Part shown: in pieces, positions 39,776-49,497 of the stretch | How the letters are laid out: each line of letters starts with the position of its first letter | How positions within the stretch are numbered: the stretch's first letter is position 1 | Assembly: GCA_965223815.1 (NCBI GenBank) | Contig: OZ245019.1 | Coordinates: 4,154,001 to 4,218,000 of the forward strand | Direction: 5' to 3' | DNA from: HKST-UBA178 sp965223815 | GTDB taxonomy: Bacteria; Pseudomonadota; Gammaproteobacteria; Chromatiales; Chromatiaceae | DNA: 64,000 nucleotides | The notes under the pieces: generated by a model | The model's input: the letters and a program-made list of their open reading frames with translations, nothing else | Database searches by the model: none | What the model was told of the DNA's origin: nothing | Program-made: the position numbers and the translations under genes

Positions 39776-40402
39776 CTAGAGATTGGCAGCCAAGTCATCC
39801 AGTTTCATCTGCACCAGCGCGGAATTACCCACCTGATTATCAAGAGCCCTTTCATATGCGGAGCGGGCGGCATCATTATCCCCCCGAGCGATTGCCAGAT
39901 CACCCTCCAATTCCGCGAATTCACCCTGGAACTCATCATTATCCGCTGCTGCAATCTCTTTGGCCGCGGCATCGAGTTGACCCTCGGAAACCAGGATGCG
40001 CACCAGACGCAGCCTGGCTATCTGCTTCAGGGCGCCCTCTTTTGCATTTTCTTTGGCCCAGGTGAGCTGCGCGATTGCCCCATCGGGATCTCCCCGTTCG
40101 AGCTGCACTTTAGCCAGACTGAGTGCTGCCAAAACCGAATAAACCGTTCCCGGATAACTCTCGACGATCGCCTTGGCTTGCACGTCGGCGCTATCCAGCG
40201 CCCCGGCCTGCAATGACTGGCTCAACTGCTCAAACTGCATCGAGGCGTTGTTGGCCAGGGTCTCCTGGTGTTGGTTCCAGTATCGCCAGCCAAAAACGGC
40301 GCCCAGCCCAATGATCACACCGCCAATCACGGACTTGCCGTTCTCTTTCCACCACTTCTTCAGGGCTTCTACCTGTTCTTCTTCTGACAGATTCGGGTTC
40401 AC
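39776..40402 (-). CDS. yfgM: YfgM-like TPR protein (ancillary SecYEG/periplasmic chaperone partner)
   Basis: A 208-residue protein with one N-terminal membrane anchor (about 22-42, SVIGGVIIGLGAVFGWRYW) and a TPR_21-type helical periplasmic domain. The beginning, LSEEEQVEALKKWWKENGKSVIGG, is the usual one. It connects SecYEG with periplasmic chaperones. Position between hisS and bamB is conserved. Confidence 0.9.
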   Translation of the reverse strand: MNPNLSEEEQVEALKKWWKENGKSVIGGVIIGLGAVFGWRYWNQHQETLANNASMQFEQLSQSLQAGALDSADVQAKAIVESYPGTVYSVLAALSLAKVQLERGDPDGAIAQLTWAKENAKEGALKQIARLRLVRILVSEGQLDAAAKEIAAADNDEFQGEFAELEGDLAIARGDNDAARSAYERALDNQVGNSALVQMKLDDLAANL

Positions 40403-40521
40403 AATGTTTTCCTCACTACGCCGCCCAGCGAGGGCGATCTTTTATTCAGGGTGCAGTCCGGATTCACAATCACCGCATCCGGGCAACAACAGCATCTGTG
40501 GCGATAGCGGATCTCCATCGA

Positions 40522-41793
40522 TCAAATAGCACCCTTCAAATAATCAACGAGTTGCTCCCGGGGAATCTCTTTCTGGGCACCCGCGACCCTAAGCGCCTTT
40601 ACCCCCACTGTATTGCGGGCCAGTTCCTCCTCTCCCAGGATCAACGCCACCCGCGCCCCACTGCGATCAGCCTTTTTGAACTGGCTCTTGAAACTACCGC
40701 CCCCGCAGTGGCCAAGGATCTTAATCCCCGGCAAATTGTCGCGCAATGCCTCCGCTAACACTGCACCTTCGACTTGAGGGCCATCCCCCATCAATACCAT
40801 ATACAGATCTGGCACACCCAGATCCTGCCACGAATGCTGCTGTTCCAATAACAGAACCAGACGCTCGACGCCCATCGCAAAGCCGATTCCTGGAGTGGGG
40901 CGCCCTCCGAGCTGTTCCACCAGCCCATCATAACGCCCGCCTGCGCAAACTGTTCCTTGGGCCCCGAGTCTGTCGGTGATCCATTCGAATACGGTGCGAG
41001 AATAGTAGTCCAACCCCCTGACCAGCCTAGGATTGACAGAATAATCTATTCCTAACGCAGAGAGGCCATCGCAAAAGCCTTCGAAATGCTGGCGGGATGC
41101 CTCGCCGAGAAAATCCATCAGTATCGGAGCCTTTTCGATCAAGCCGCGCATCTCCGGGTTCTTCGAGTCCAGAATGCGCAGAGGATTGCTCTTCAATCGG
41201 CGCCGACTCTCTGCGTCAAGCACTTCCTGGCTGGCACTGAGATACGCCACTAGCGCCGTTCGATACTCTTCCCGCTCTGCGGTTGTGCCGAGGCTGTTTA
41301 CTTGCAGTTCGAGACCGTCGATTAGCCCAAGTTCCTGCCAGAATCGACGGGTGATGGCTACCACCTCGACATCGATATCTGGGCCTGGCATTCCGAAAGC
41401 TTCGGCGCCCATTTGATAAAACTGCCGATAACGCCCCTTCTGCGGGCGTTCGTGACGAAACATCGGCCCCTGGTACCAAATGCGTTGGATCTGATTGTGG
41501 AAGAGCCCGTTCTGTATGCCGGCCCTGACACAGCCCGCAGTGCCTTCTGGCCGTAACGTCAGGCTATCTCCATTGCGATCGGGGAAGGTGTACATCTCCT
41601 TCTCGACGATATCGGTTACATCCCCAATGGAACGGCGAAACAGTTCGGTTGCTTCGGCTATGGGTGTTCTGAGCTCGCGATATCCATAACGCTGCAGTAC
41701 ATCGACAACGCGACTCTCCAGGTGCCCCCAAAGGCCACTTTGGTCGGGCAAGACGTCGTGCATTCCACGTATTGCCTGGATGTTCTTAGCCAT
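40522..41793 (-). CDS. hisS: Histidyl-tRNA synthetase
   Basis: A 423-residue class II synthetase: motif 2 around RYRQFYQMGAEAFGMPGPDIDVE, motif 3-like GIGFAMGVERL, and HisA-type RGLDYYSRTVFEW. It charges tRNA-His. The ATG at 41793 (MAKNIQAIRGMHDVLPDQ) is chosen; a farther ATG at 41841 adds 16 unsupported residues. In many related genomes ispG lies just upstream; here only 68 bases separate it from rodZ. Confidence 0.95.
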   Translation of the reverse strand: MAKNIQAIRGMHDVLPDQSGLWGHLESRVVDVLQRYGYRELRTPIAEATELFRRSIGDVTDIVEKEMYTFPDRNGDSLTLRPEGTAGCVRAGIQNGLFHNQIQRIWYQGPMFRHERPQKGRYRQFYQMGAEAFGMPGPDIDVEVVAITRRFWQELGLIDGLELQVNSLGTTAEREEYRTALVAYLSASQEVLDAESRRRLKSNPLRILDSKNPEMRGLIEKAPILMDFLGEASRQHFEGFCDGLSALGIDYSVNPRLVRGLDYYSRTVFEWITDRLGAQGTVCAGGRYDGLVEQLGGRPTPGIGFAMGVERLVLLLEQQHSWQDLGVPDLYMVLMGDGPQVEGAVLAEALRDNLPGIKILGHCGGGSFKSQFKKADRSGARVALILGEEELARNTVGVKALRVAGAQKEIPREQLVDYLKGAI

Positions 41794-41861
41794 GTGAGGT
41801 GTATTCCAAGTCTGTTGTGAGACAAGCCTGCCATCCGTCAAAGATGACCTTGCCTCAAAAT

Positions 41862-42902
41862 TCAGGGGTTGATTTTATCCGGGTCTAGAGTCATGCGGAC
41901 AACGTTTCCCCGGGTATATGGGGTTATGTCGATTTCCCGACCATCAACAAAGACTCGCACCACCGCTGCTTTTCCCAACACTAGATTAAAGGGAGGAGTA
42001 CCTTGTAATGGTTGGGTAGTCCCAGCCTTTATTTCGCCCATGATATTGAATCTTCCACTGGCGTCGCTGATTTTGGTCCAAGAGGTCCCGTCGAACCTTA
42101 CCACCACCCGTTCACTCCCCGAGGCCACAACATCAGATGACTGCTGAGCGATCGGCGCCAAGACCCGTTCTTCAACAGGGGCCGGCAGAGGAGCCGGCTG
42201 GGCGTCCGCGGGATCCGCCACCGGAAGAGAAGCTGCGGCGTCGTTCTCCTGGACCGTTCCCGTCACGGCCGGAGCGGGCGCGTCACTGGATGGGATCGCA
42301 GAATTCACAGGCTCAGAAGGTATATCTGATTCAACTGCAGCCTGGGGTATAACCAAGGTTGAGGGACCTTCGTCGCTTATTTCGGCGAGCGGAATGGCGT
42401 CGGGTGAGAATGCCTCTTCGCCGCTTTCGGCCGCCTGATCCCCAACCACGCCGGCCCCCTCGGACAGCTGCTGCGAAGACTGGCCGGGCCATTGAAGGTA
42501 ACCGCGCCACCACACCACTACCAAAGCCAACAGACCAATTACCAGCAGCCAGGTAATCAACCGGATTACCACATGACTACTTCCAACTTCGTGGCTGACT
42601 TGCGCGATCTTGAGGTCAGGCAGATGCCCGCTTTCGGGTTGCAACCGATGGTAGGCTGTGAGAATGGGCTCCGTAGGAACACCGAGAAAACGCGCGTAGT
42701 TTCTCAGATAGCCCTGAACGAATACCGGACCAGGTAGGCGTGAATAGTCATCTGCTTCCAACGCCTCCAATTTCTCCTCGCTGAGATGCAGCAGGGTTGC
42801 CACACGAGCAAGATCGAGTTCCTGTGACTCCCGCAATGCCTTGAGTCGTTTCCCCGGTCCCTCGACGGAGGGGGCCTGCTCGTCTGTAGCCGTCGAATTC
42901 AT
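41862..42902 (-). CDS. rodZ: RodZ-like cytoskeletal membrane protein
   Basis: A 346-residue protein with an N-terminal HTH (about 15-85, GKRLKALRESQELDLARVATLLHLSEEKLEALEADDY) and one membrane segment (about 113-132). A long Pro/Ala/Ser-rich linker and a C-terminal beta domain (about 258-346, VVVRFDGTSWTKISDASG) complete the RodZ layout. It links MreB to the cell-wall machinery. It overlaps pilW by 1-4 bases and is coupled to it. Confidence 0.9.
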   Translation of the reverse strand: MNSTATDEQAPSVEGPGKRLKALRESQELDLARVATLLHLSEEKLEALEADDYSRLPGPVFVQGYLRNYARFLGVPTEPILTAYHRLQPESGHLPDLKIAQVSHEVGSSHVVIRLITWLLVIGLLALVVVWWRGYLQWPGQSSQQLSEGAGVVGDQAAESGEEAFSPDAIPLAEISDEGPSTLVIPQAAVESDIPSEPVNSAIPSSDAPAPAVTGTVQENDAAASLPVADPADAQPAPLPAPVEERVLAPIAQQSSDVVASGSERVVVRFDGTSWTKISDASGRFNIMGEIKAGTTQPLQGTPPFNLVLGKAAVVRVFVDGREIDITPYTRGNVVRMTLDPDKINP

Positions 42903-43714
42903 TATATTGAACTGTCTCTCGCAAGCCCTGCTTCCGGTGAATCCGGATAGCTGTTATTGAGTTGCATCATGTAATTGGATGCCATATCACGATCGCCGAG
43001 TTTCCTGGCTGCCTGGATGCCTACCCAGAGAGATTCCGCAGAATGCCCACTGGCACGGGAGAAGCGAAGCACATAATCGCGAGCGGAGCGGTAGCGGTTT
43101 CTGGCCAGCTCCAGTTTCGCCATTTCAATAAGGGCATTGGGAAAACGGGGATTCACCTCCAACGCCTTTCGGAGGTATTTCTCGGACTGAACAAGGTCCC
43201 CCTGCTTGCCTATGCAGATTCCGGCATTGGTATACGCAAGTTCAGGTGTTCTGTAGAGCGGATTCGCCAGTGCCGCTTCGAATTCCGATATCGATTCCGG
43301 GTACCTGCCCCGGGTGCAGAGAAAGGTCCCGTAGGCGTTGCGAATGTAAGAGTTTTCAGGCTCCAGCTGCAGGGCGCTCCTGTAGTGACGCTCAGCCGCC
43401 CTGTCCTCCAGTAGACGATCATAAATCAGCGCGATTATGTTGTGTGCGTCGGCATTTCCCGGCTCTACTCGCAAAGCCTTTTTGGCTTGCTGCAGGGCGA
43501 CATCCATTTGCCCGGATTGCATATACGCGACAGCGAGCTTGACATAGATCTCGCCGGATTGGCCTGTGGGCTTCGCCTCCTTGGCTTCACCAAGGGCTCC
43601 CGTCCCATCGCCCGTATCCTGTCGCACTATCGATTCCTTTGAGCAACCTCCGACAAGCAGCAGGCAGGCCAGCATCAAGGTCAATCTGTTAACTACTTGT
43701 GGCCATTTGTTCAC
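42902..43714 (-). CDS. pilW: Type IV pilus biogenesis lipoprotein PilW/PilF-like
   Basis: A 270-residue lipoprotein (lipobox LLLVGGCSK, Cys at about 24) followed by TPR repeats (YVKLAVAYMQSGQMDVALQQAKKAL, NADAHNIIALIYDRLLEDRAAERHYRSALQLEPEN and others). It stabilises type IV pilus secretin assembly. Its start overlaps the rlmN stop by 4 bases. Location next to rlmN and rodZ is conserved. Confidence 0.9.
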   Translation of the reverse strand: MNKWPQVVNRLTLMLACLLLVGGCSKESIVRQDTGDGTGALGEAKEAKPTGQSGEIYVKLAVAYMQSGQMDVALQQAKKALRVEPGNADAHNIIALIYDRLLEDRAAERHYRSALQLEPENSYIRNAYGTFLCTRGRYPESISEFEAALANPLYRTPELAYTNAGICIGKQGDLVQSEKYLRKALEVNPRFPNALIEMAKLELARNRYRSARDYVLRFSRASGHSAESLWVGIQAARKLGDRDMASNYMMQLNNSYPDSPEAGLARDSSI

Positions 43715-44808
43715 AGCATCGCGTTCCTTGATTCAGTATTACTCAAACTCGCAGTTCTTCGGCTTCGATCCTGCACCTTCCCCACCAGCTGGCCGCAAGC
43801 TGCATCAATATCGCCACCTCGGGTTTTACGGGTGGTCGCCACTATTCCCGCTTTCTGCAGTCGCTGGCGAAAGCCATCTATTCGCTCAGCCGTCGAACAG
43901 TGATAACCGCTGCCCGGAAAGGGGTTGAACGGAATGAGGTTGACCTTGGAGGGCGTCCCCTCCAGCAGCCTGATGAGCTGTTTCGCCTGCTTGTCACTGT
44001 CATTGATGCCGTCAAGCATCACATATTCCCAAGTGATCTTGCGGCGCTTGTCTCCCTTTAGATAAGCACGGCAGGCGGGAATGAGCTGCTCGAGGGGATA
44101 CTTCCTGTTAATCGGCACCAGTTGATCCCGCAAGGCATTCTCCGGCGCATGAAGGGAAACGGCCAAGCTTAGATCGCTCACTTCGCCCAGACGTTTCAAG
44201 GCCGGGACTATACCGGAGGTGCTCACGGTCACCCGATACTTCGAGAGCATGTAGGCCAGATCATTCTGCATAATTGCCGTGGCATCTATTACCGCATCGA
44301 GGTTGGCCAGCGGTTCCCCCATGCCCATCAGAACCACGTTGGTCACGGATTTACCAAGTTGATGAACAGCTATCCACAACTGAGCCAGGATCTCGCCACT
44401 GGAAAGATTACGGTTATAACCCTGCCGCGCGGTAGAACAGAAACTGCAGTTGAGAGCACAGCCCACCTGAGATGATACACAGAGCGTGCCGCGTCCGCTT
44501 TCAGGTATGAACACCGTCTCCACCCGGTTACCGCACTCCAGGCCGAGCACCCATTTATGCGTGCCGTCCAGTGAGGGCTGTTCATACTCGATTGCCGGCA
44601 GCCTGATCTCTGCAGTTGCCTGGAGTCGCTCCCGCAGTCTCCGCGACAGATCTGTCATATCGCCAAAGTCGGTTACGCCGTGCTTGTGAATCCACTTCAA
44701 CAGGTTGCGACCGTGAAACGCCTTACCGCCAAGTTCCTGGACCAAGGCTTCCAGCGCCTCCTGGCCCAGGTCCATTAGATTGGTTTTGGCTAATTCAGGT
44801 GCAACCAT
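43711..44808 (-). CDS. rlmN: 23S rRNA/tRNA adenine C2-methyltransferase RlmN
   Basis: A 365-residue radical SAM enzyme. The cluster motif GCALNCSFC (Cys117, Cys121, Cys124) is present, and a Cys is found in the C-terminal region (GGDIDAACGQL) as required for the methyl-transfer mechanism. It methylates A2503 of 23S rRNA and A37 of some tRNAs. The ATG at 44808 (MVAPELAKTNLMDLG) is 11 bases after ndk; the longer frame to 45006 lies inside ndk and was rejected. Confidence 0.94.
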   Translation of the reverse strand: MVAPELAKTNLMDLGQEALEALVQELGGKAFHGRNLLKWIHKHGVTDFGDMTDLSRRLRERLQATAEIRLPAIEYEQPSLDGTHKWVLGLECGNRVETVFIPESGRGTLCVSSQVGCALNCSFCSTARQGYNRNLSSGEILAQLWIAVHQLGKSVTNVVLMGMGEPLANLDAVIDATAIMQNDLAYMLSKYRVTVSTSGIVPALKRLGEVSDLSLAVSLHAPENALRDQLVPINRKYPLEQLIPACRAYLKGDKRRKITWEYVMLDGINDSDKQAKQLIRLLEGTPSKVNLIPFNPFPGSGYHCSTAERIDGFRQRLQKAGIVATTRKTRGGDIDAACGQLVGKVQDRSRRTASLSNTESRNAML

Positions 44809-44818
44809 GTCGAAAGCC

Positions 44819-45247
44819 TCAGCGGGTGCGTTCGCAGACGCCTTCGGGAAAGAAGAAGGCGATTTCCACAGCCGCGGTCTCCGGCGCATCGGATCCGTGA
44901 ACTGCGTTCTCGTCCACGGTTTGAGCAAAGTCGGCCCGAATGGTCCCAGGGGCAGCTTCCTGAGGATTGGTGGCCCCCATAACCTCTCGGTTCTTGGCGA
45001 TGGCATTCTCCCCCTCCAACACCTGAACCATTACCGGCCCCGAAGTCATGAAGTCGATCAAATCGCCGTAGAATGGGCGCTCCTTGTGTACTGCATAAAA
45101 GTCCCCGGCCTGCTCGCGGGATAGGTGCAGCATTTTCGAGGCGACGATTCGGAGGCCAGCCTCCTCGAAACGGGAGTAAATCTTTCCGATGACATTCTTA
45201 GCGACTGCATCAGGTTTAACTATTGAAAAGGTACGTTCGATTGCCAT
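44819..45247 (-). CDS. ndk: Nucleoside diphosphate kinase
   Basis: A 142-residue kinase balancing NTP pools. The catalytic His is in the conserved NAVHGSD motif near residue 117, and AIERTFSIVKPDAVAKNVIGKI is the typical start. Length is normal. It is the first gene of the ndk-rlmN-pilW-rodZ-hisS cluster. Confidence 0.96.
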   Translation of the reverse strand: MAIERTFSIVKPDAVAKNVIGKIYSRFEEAGLRIVASKMLHLSREQAGDFYAVHKERPFYGDLIDFMTSGPVMVQVLEGENAIAKNREVMGATNPQEAAPGTIRADFAQTVDENAVHGSDAPETAAVEIAFFFPEGVCERTR

Positions 45248-45560
45248 CTAAATCTCCACTAGTGCAAACAACAACGCACCCTGCGCACATGTCAGTACAC
45301 AGGATGCGAACGATCAACGAAATGGCCGGCGGCTCGGGTCTTGTGGGGGGCGTCCCCCACGGCTTTACCGCAGTACCGGTACAGTACCGCAACACTTTCA
45401 AACCTATTAGAGTAAAATCAAAAGGTTATAGGCGCAATACCCCACACTGGAAGCCACACCTTTAGGTGTCTGCGGGCCGAATCCAAAATGACTTACAAAA
45501 CCGTGGCTTAGTTTACCTTGTGTCTGCTTGCTCAGGCAATATGGCAGACGAACTAGAGCT
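45248..45560. other. Intergenic stretch between ndk and relA
   Basis: No gene seen in 313 bases. A strong palindrome GTGGGGGGCGTCCCCCAC (45343-45360) and a small hairpin ACACCT/AGGTGT (about 45455-45468) are visible, with no clear T-run. ndk promoter signals probably lie here. Confidence 0.45.
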
Positions 45561-47771
45561 TTATACCTGGCGCCGCACCTCGACGACATCGGGAAGCTGA
45601 CTCACCTTGTCGAGGATGCGGCTTAATTGCCGCATATCGGAAATCTCGATGGTGAAACGCATGCTGGCACGATCGGTCTTGCGGTTTGACTGGGTACTGA
45701 CTCCGGTCACGTCGATGTCCTCGTTGGTGAGTATCGCCGAGACATCACGCAACAGACCCTTGCGGTCAGACGCAACCACGCGGATGTCTACTGGATAGCT
45801 GGCCTCAGGAGGCTGTTCCGTCCATCCTACCTCTACGATTCGCTGACGCTCTTGTTCATTCAGATTCTTGATTGTGGCGCAATCGGTACGATGCACAGTC
45901 ACTCCCCTGCCGCGGGTAATAAAACCGATAATCGTATCTTGCGGTACAGGTTTGCAACAACGCGCCATGTGGGTCATGAGATCGTCAACACCCTCGACGA
46001 TTACTGCCCCGGTTCCGGTGGGTGGGCTTTTTAGCGTTTTTTTCACCCGCAACGGCTTATCACTATCAGGCTCAAGCTTCGGCGGACTCCCCAACCCCGC
46101 AACTTGTATCGGCGAGACCTCGCCCCTGCCGATTGCCGCTAGCAGGTCATCGGGTTTCTGAAAATTAAAGCGCTTGACCGCTTTGGCCATATCCGGCTTG
46201 CTCACCCCCAGCCTGCCGATCTCTCTTTCCAGCGCGGCCCGCCCCTGATCCAGGTGCTGTTGGTAATCCTGCTGCTTGAACCATTGACGTATCCGATTGC
46301 GGGCTTTGCTGGTCTTGATATAACCGAGATGAGGACTGAGCCAGTCCCTGCTTGGCCCTCCATGCTTTGTGGTGAGGATCTCGACTACCTTTCCACTCTC
46401 AAGGGTATGGGTAAGAGTGACCATTCGTCCATCTATCTTGGCCCCGCGACACCGGTGCCCCACGTCGGTATGTATGGCGTATGCGAAATCTACCGGTGTG
46501 GCGCCCTGCGCCAGCTCTATCACCCGTCCCTGAGGTGTCAGTGCATAGACGTGCTGGGATTCAAGCTCACTTTTTAAGGTGTCGACAAAATCCTCGGAGA
46601 CGCTACGGTCATCCTTCAGTTTCAACCAGTTACGCATCCGTACGATGCGCCGCTCGAATTCCGGGTCCTGTTTGCCCGCCTCCTTGTAGCGCCAATGGGC
46701 GGCAATTCCCAATTCTGCATGCTCATGCATTTCGTGTGTTCTAATCTGAATTTCCAGCGGGCGATCATCCGGCCCGATGACTGCAGTATGGATTGAACGA
46801 TAGAGATTGGCCTTAGGTGTGGCGATATAGTCGTCGAATTCACCCGGTATATATCGCCAGATGCCGTGCACTACACCGAGCACCGCGTAACAATCGGCTA
46901 CATCGTCTACAAGCACCCGTAAAGCCCGAAGATCGAAAATCTGATCGAGGGAGATCGACTTCCTGTCCATCTTCTTCCAGATGCTGTAGATGTGTTTTGG
47001 GCGACCGCTTATCTCCGCCCTGATTCCCAGCTTCGAGAACTTATTGCTCAGCTTGTCGATCACCGACTGAATGAACAGCTCCCGCTCACTTCGCCGGGAG
47101 CGCAGTTTGCTGGCTATATCCTTATACTGATTAGGATGCAGATAACGTAGGCAGAGATCCTCCAACTCCCACTTTATTTGCCAGATACCCAGCCGATTGG
47201 CCAAGGGAGCGTAGATGTCATGAGTATCTCGCGCCACGGCGATCTGCACTTGCGGAGTCTGGTGCTTGAGTGTCCGCATTTTGTGCAGTCTTTCTGCCAG
47301 CAATATGAAAACCACCCGCAGATCCTCAGAGATACTGAGCAGCATACGGCGTAGATACTCGGTATGCAGGGTTTCGTCGTCCTGACGCTCACCACCGACT
47401 ATCCCCGGTAGCGAACCAATGCGAAGCATGTCTTCCATCATGCGCACCACATCGCCGCTGATTAGATCGACGAACTGCTCCTTCGCGATCCCACCCGTGC
47501 TCACCAAGGTATGCAAAACAGCGGCAGTCAACGTATCGCCATCCAGACCTAGACCGTGAAGAATTTCAGCCACGGAGATACCCTGCCGCAACGCCGATTT
47601 TTCGTCATCTTGTGAGGTTGCACTTTGCAGCGCCAATGCCCGGCTGCACACCTTGCGTAGTACTGCCAGTTTTGGGTCGTCCCTTTCCTCGGTCAGAGTC
47701 TCAATCCAAGCCTCGATTTTCTCCTCATCGACAGTATCTTGTGCGGAAAAATGTGAATTAACGCTGACCAT
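45561..47771 (-). CDS. relA: (p)ppGpp synthetase RelA
   Basis: A 736-residue stringent-response enzyme: N-terminal pseudo-HD region (about 20-180), synthetase domain (about 215-330), TGS domain (about 405-465) and C-terminal ACT (about 660-736). The HD hydrolase residues are not present (LHTLVSTGG replaces the HDxxED pattern), so it is a synthase-only RelA and not SpoT. It makes ppGpp when uncharged tRNA stalls the ribosome. Confidence 0.94.
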   Translation of the reverse strand: MVSVNSHFSAQDTVDEEKIEAWIETLTEERDDPKLAVLRKVCSRALALQSATSQDDEKSALRQGISVAEILHGLGLDGDTLTAAVLHTLVSTGGIAKEQFVDLISGDVVRMMEDMLRIGSLPGIVGGERQDDETLHTEYLRRMLLSISEDLRVVFILLAERLHKMRTLKHQTPQVQIAVARDTHDIYAPLANRLGIWQIKWELEDLCLRYLHPNQYKDIASKLRSRRSERELFIQSVIDKLSNKFSKLGIRAEISGRPKHIYSIWKKMDRKSISLDQIFDLRALRVLVDDVADCYAVLGVVHGIWRYIPGEFDDYIATPKANLYRSIHTAVIGPDDRPLEIQIRTHEMHEHAELGIAAHWRYKEAGKQDPEFERRIVRMRNWLKLKDDRSVSEDFVDTLKSELESQHVYALTPQGRVIELAQGATPVDFAYAIHTDVGHRCRGAKIDGRMVTLTHTLESGKVVEILTTKHGGPSRDWLSPHLGYIKTSKARNRIRQWFKQQDYQQHLDQGRAALEREIGRLGVSKPDMAKAVKRFNFQKPDDLLAAIGRGEVSPIQVAGLGSPPKLEPDSDKPLRVKKTLKSPPTGTGAVIVEGVDDLMTHMARCCKPVPQDTIIGFITRGRGVTVHRTDCATIKNLNEQERQRIVEVGWTEQPPEASYPVDIRVVASDRKGLLRDVSAILTNEDIDVTGVSTQSNRKTDRASMRFTIEISDMRQLSRILDKVSQLPDVVEVRRQV

Positions 47772-48085
47772 AATTTCGGACTTGAGAAAAGCAGGGGTGG
47801 GGACTATGACACCAACGAAGCTGATTGCGGTATCTCATGCCGGTATCGCGCAGTTCACTGACTGCCATGGAAAAATTTCTTCGGTATCTTGCTTAACTAA
47901 TGTCGACAGCATCTCGATATTCAGGGGTCGGACCGAAATCTGGCGCGCATCCTAGCATCTTTGCAGGCGCAACTGAATGCGCAGAATTCCTTTGCTTAAA
48001 GGTTGAGCGCTGGATCACGCCAGTTGGTTACAACTCCCGTCGATACAAGCCCGGCAACGCCGGATTATAAGGATGTCACCGGCAC
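47772..48085. other. Intergenic stretch before relA
   Basis: About 310 bases with no gene I can support. It should hold the relA promoter on the minus strand; I see no clear consensus boxes. Confidence 0.4.
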
Positions 48086-49330
48086 TCAGATCAGATGACT
48101 AATCAGACCATCAGCCAGCTTGGGTTCGAACCATGTAGATTTTGGCGGCATTACATCTTCAGCATCCGCAACAGCCATCAATGATGACATGCTGGTCGGG
48201 TAGATTGAGAAGGCCACTGCCATTTCGCCGCTGTCCACTCGCTGCTCCAGGGCGTGGAGACCGCGAATACCGCCAACGAAATCTATGCGATTGTCGCTGC
48301 GCTGATCGCCGATACCAAGGATTGGCTCCAGCAGCTCACGGGTGAGTATGCTGACATCCAATTTGTGGACGGGTTCATCGTCCGCTGGCTGTCGCTCTGA
48401 CATTATCCGCAGCAAATACCACTGGCCAGACAGATACATACCGAACTCCCCGGATGCCTTGGGGCTGACAGGTTCACTATTGGCACTGACTTCGAACCGT
48501 TCCATTAAACTGTCCAGAAATTCATCGACAGCCAAGCCATTGAGGTCGTGAACTACGCGGTTGTAACCAAGTATGCGAACCTCATCGTGAGGAAAGATGA
48601 CCGACAGGAAATAGTCGTGGGGTTGCTCTCCAATTACAGCCCCCGGATCTTCGCCGTTGCGTTTCGCCGCTACCCTCGATGCGGCGGCGGAGCGATGATG
48701 GCCATCGGCCACATAGAGTGAGGCCATATCATTGAAGCGCTCGGAAAGCCAATCGATGACAGAGGTATCCGAAACCAACCATAATTGATGGCGAACACCA
48801 TCAGCCGCCGTAACGTCAGTCGCTGCCGGCCCCTCACTCATTTCGGCAAATACCCTGCTCAGTTCCGGATCGGCCCGATAAACCAAAAATACTGGACCGG
48901 TTTGCGCTCCCAGCGACTCGATTTGCCTCACCCTGTCGTCCTCCTTCAATGGCCGGGTGTATTCATGGCGCCTGATACGGTTGCTGTCATAGTCGGCGAC
49001 GGATGCCGCAGCCACGATACCGGTCTGGGTATGCTCCCCCACGGTTAATCGATATATATAAAAGCAGGGAGTACTGTCCTGCTCCAGCACCCCCTGATCG
49101 CGCATTGCCTTGAGATTGGCGGCGGCCTTTGCGTATACCTCCGGGGCGTAGGGATCCGTACCTTCCGGCAAATCCACTTCGGGCCGGGAAATGTGGAGGA
49201 AACTCCACGGCCTGCCGGCGACCATCTCTCTTGCCTCTGCGGCGTTCATCACGTCATAGGGGGGCGCGACAACATCATCAGCACGGCCTTTCGCTGGTCT
49301 CAATCCCGGAAAGGGCACTATCAATGGCAT
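48086..49330 (-). CDS. DUF1015-family protein
   Basis: A 414-residue soluble protein with PFPGLRPAKGRADDVVAPPYDVM (typical start) and LYVADGHHRSAAA (about 209-221), both hallmarks of DUF1015. Members are often next to serine or phosphonate pathway genes and are proposed kinases or ligases, but no activity is shown. The ATG at 49330 (MPLIVPFPG) is chosen. Confidence 0.85.
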   Translation of the reverse strand: MPLIVPFPGLRPAKGRADDVVAPPYDVMNAAEAREMVAGRPWSFLHISRPEVDLPEGTDPYAPEVYAKAAANLKAMRDQGVLEQDSTPCFYIYRLTVGEHTQTGIVAAASVADYDSNRIRRHEYTRPLKEDDRVRQIESLGAQTGPVFLVYRADPELSRVFAEMSEGPAATDVTAADGVRHQLWLVSDTSVIDWLSERFNDMASLYVADGHHRSAAASRVAAKRNGEDPGAVIGEQPHDYFLSVIFPHDEVRILGYNRVVHDLNGLAVDEFLDSLMERFEVSANSEPVSPKASGEFGMYLSGQWYLLRIMSERQPADDEPVHKLDVSILTRELLEPILGIGDQRSDNRIDFVGGIRGLHALEQRVDSGEMAVAFSIYPTSMSSLMAVADAEDVMPPKSTWFEPKLADGLISHLI

Positions 49331-49497
49331 ACCGAACTCCTTGCGAAACAACCTGGGAACGCTATCCTCAGGCCACGACAGCGGCATTTTTTCAAATCGA
49401 AGAGAGCTTGTCCAAATTTGATCGACATCAACCCCGGATCCTTCATTTCTGGTTTACTAGAGCTCATCAATAGCACCCGACCAGGGATCTATACCTG

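Noticed and set aside
45343..45360. Terminator at GTGGGGGGCGTCCCCCAC
   Set aside because: Strong stem but no T-run on either strand and it lies upstream, not downstream, of ndk.
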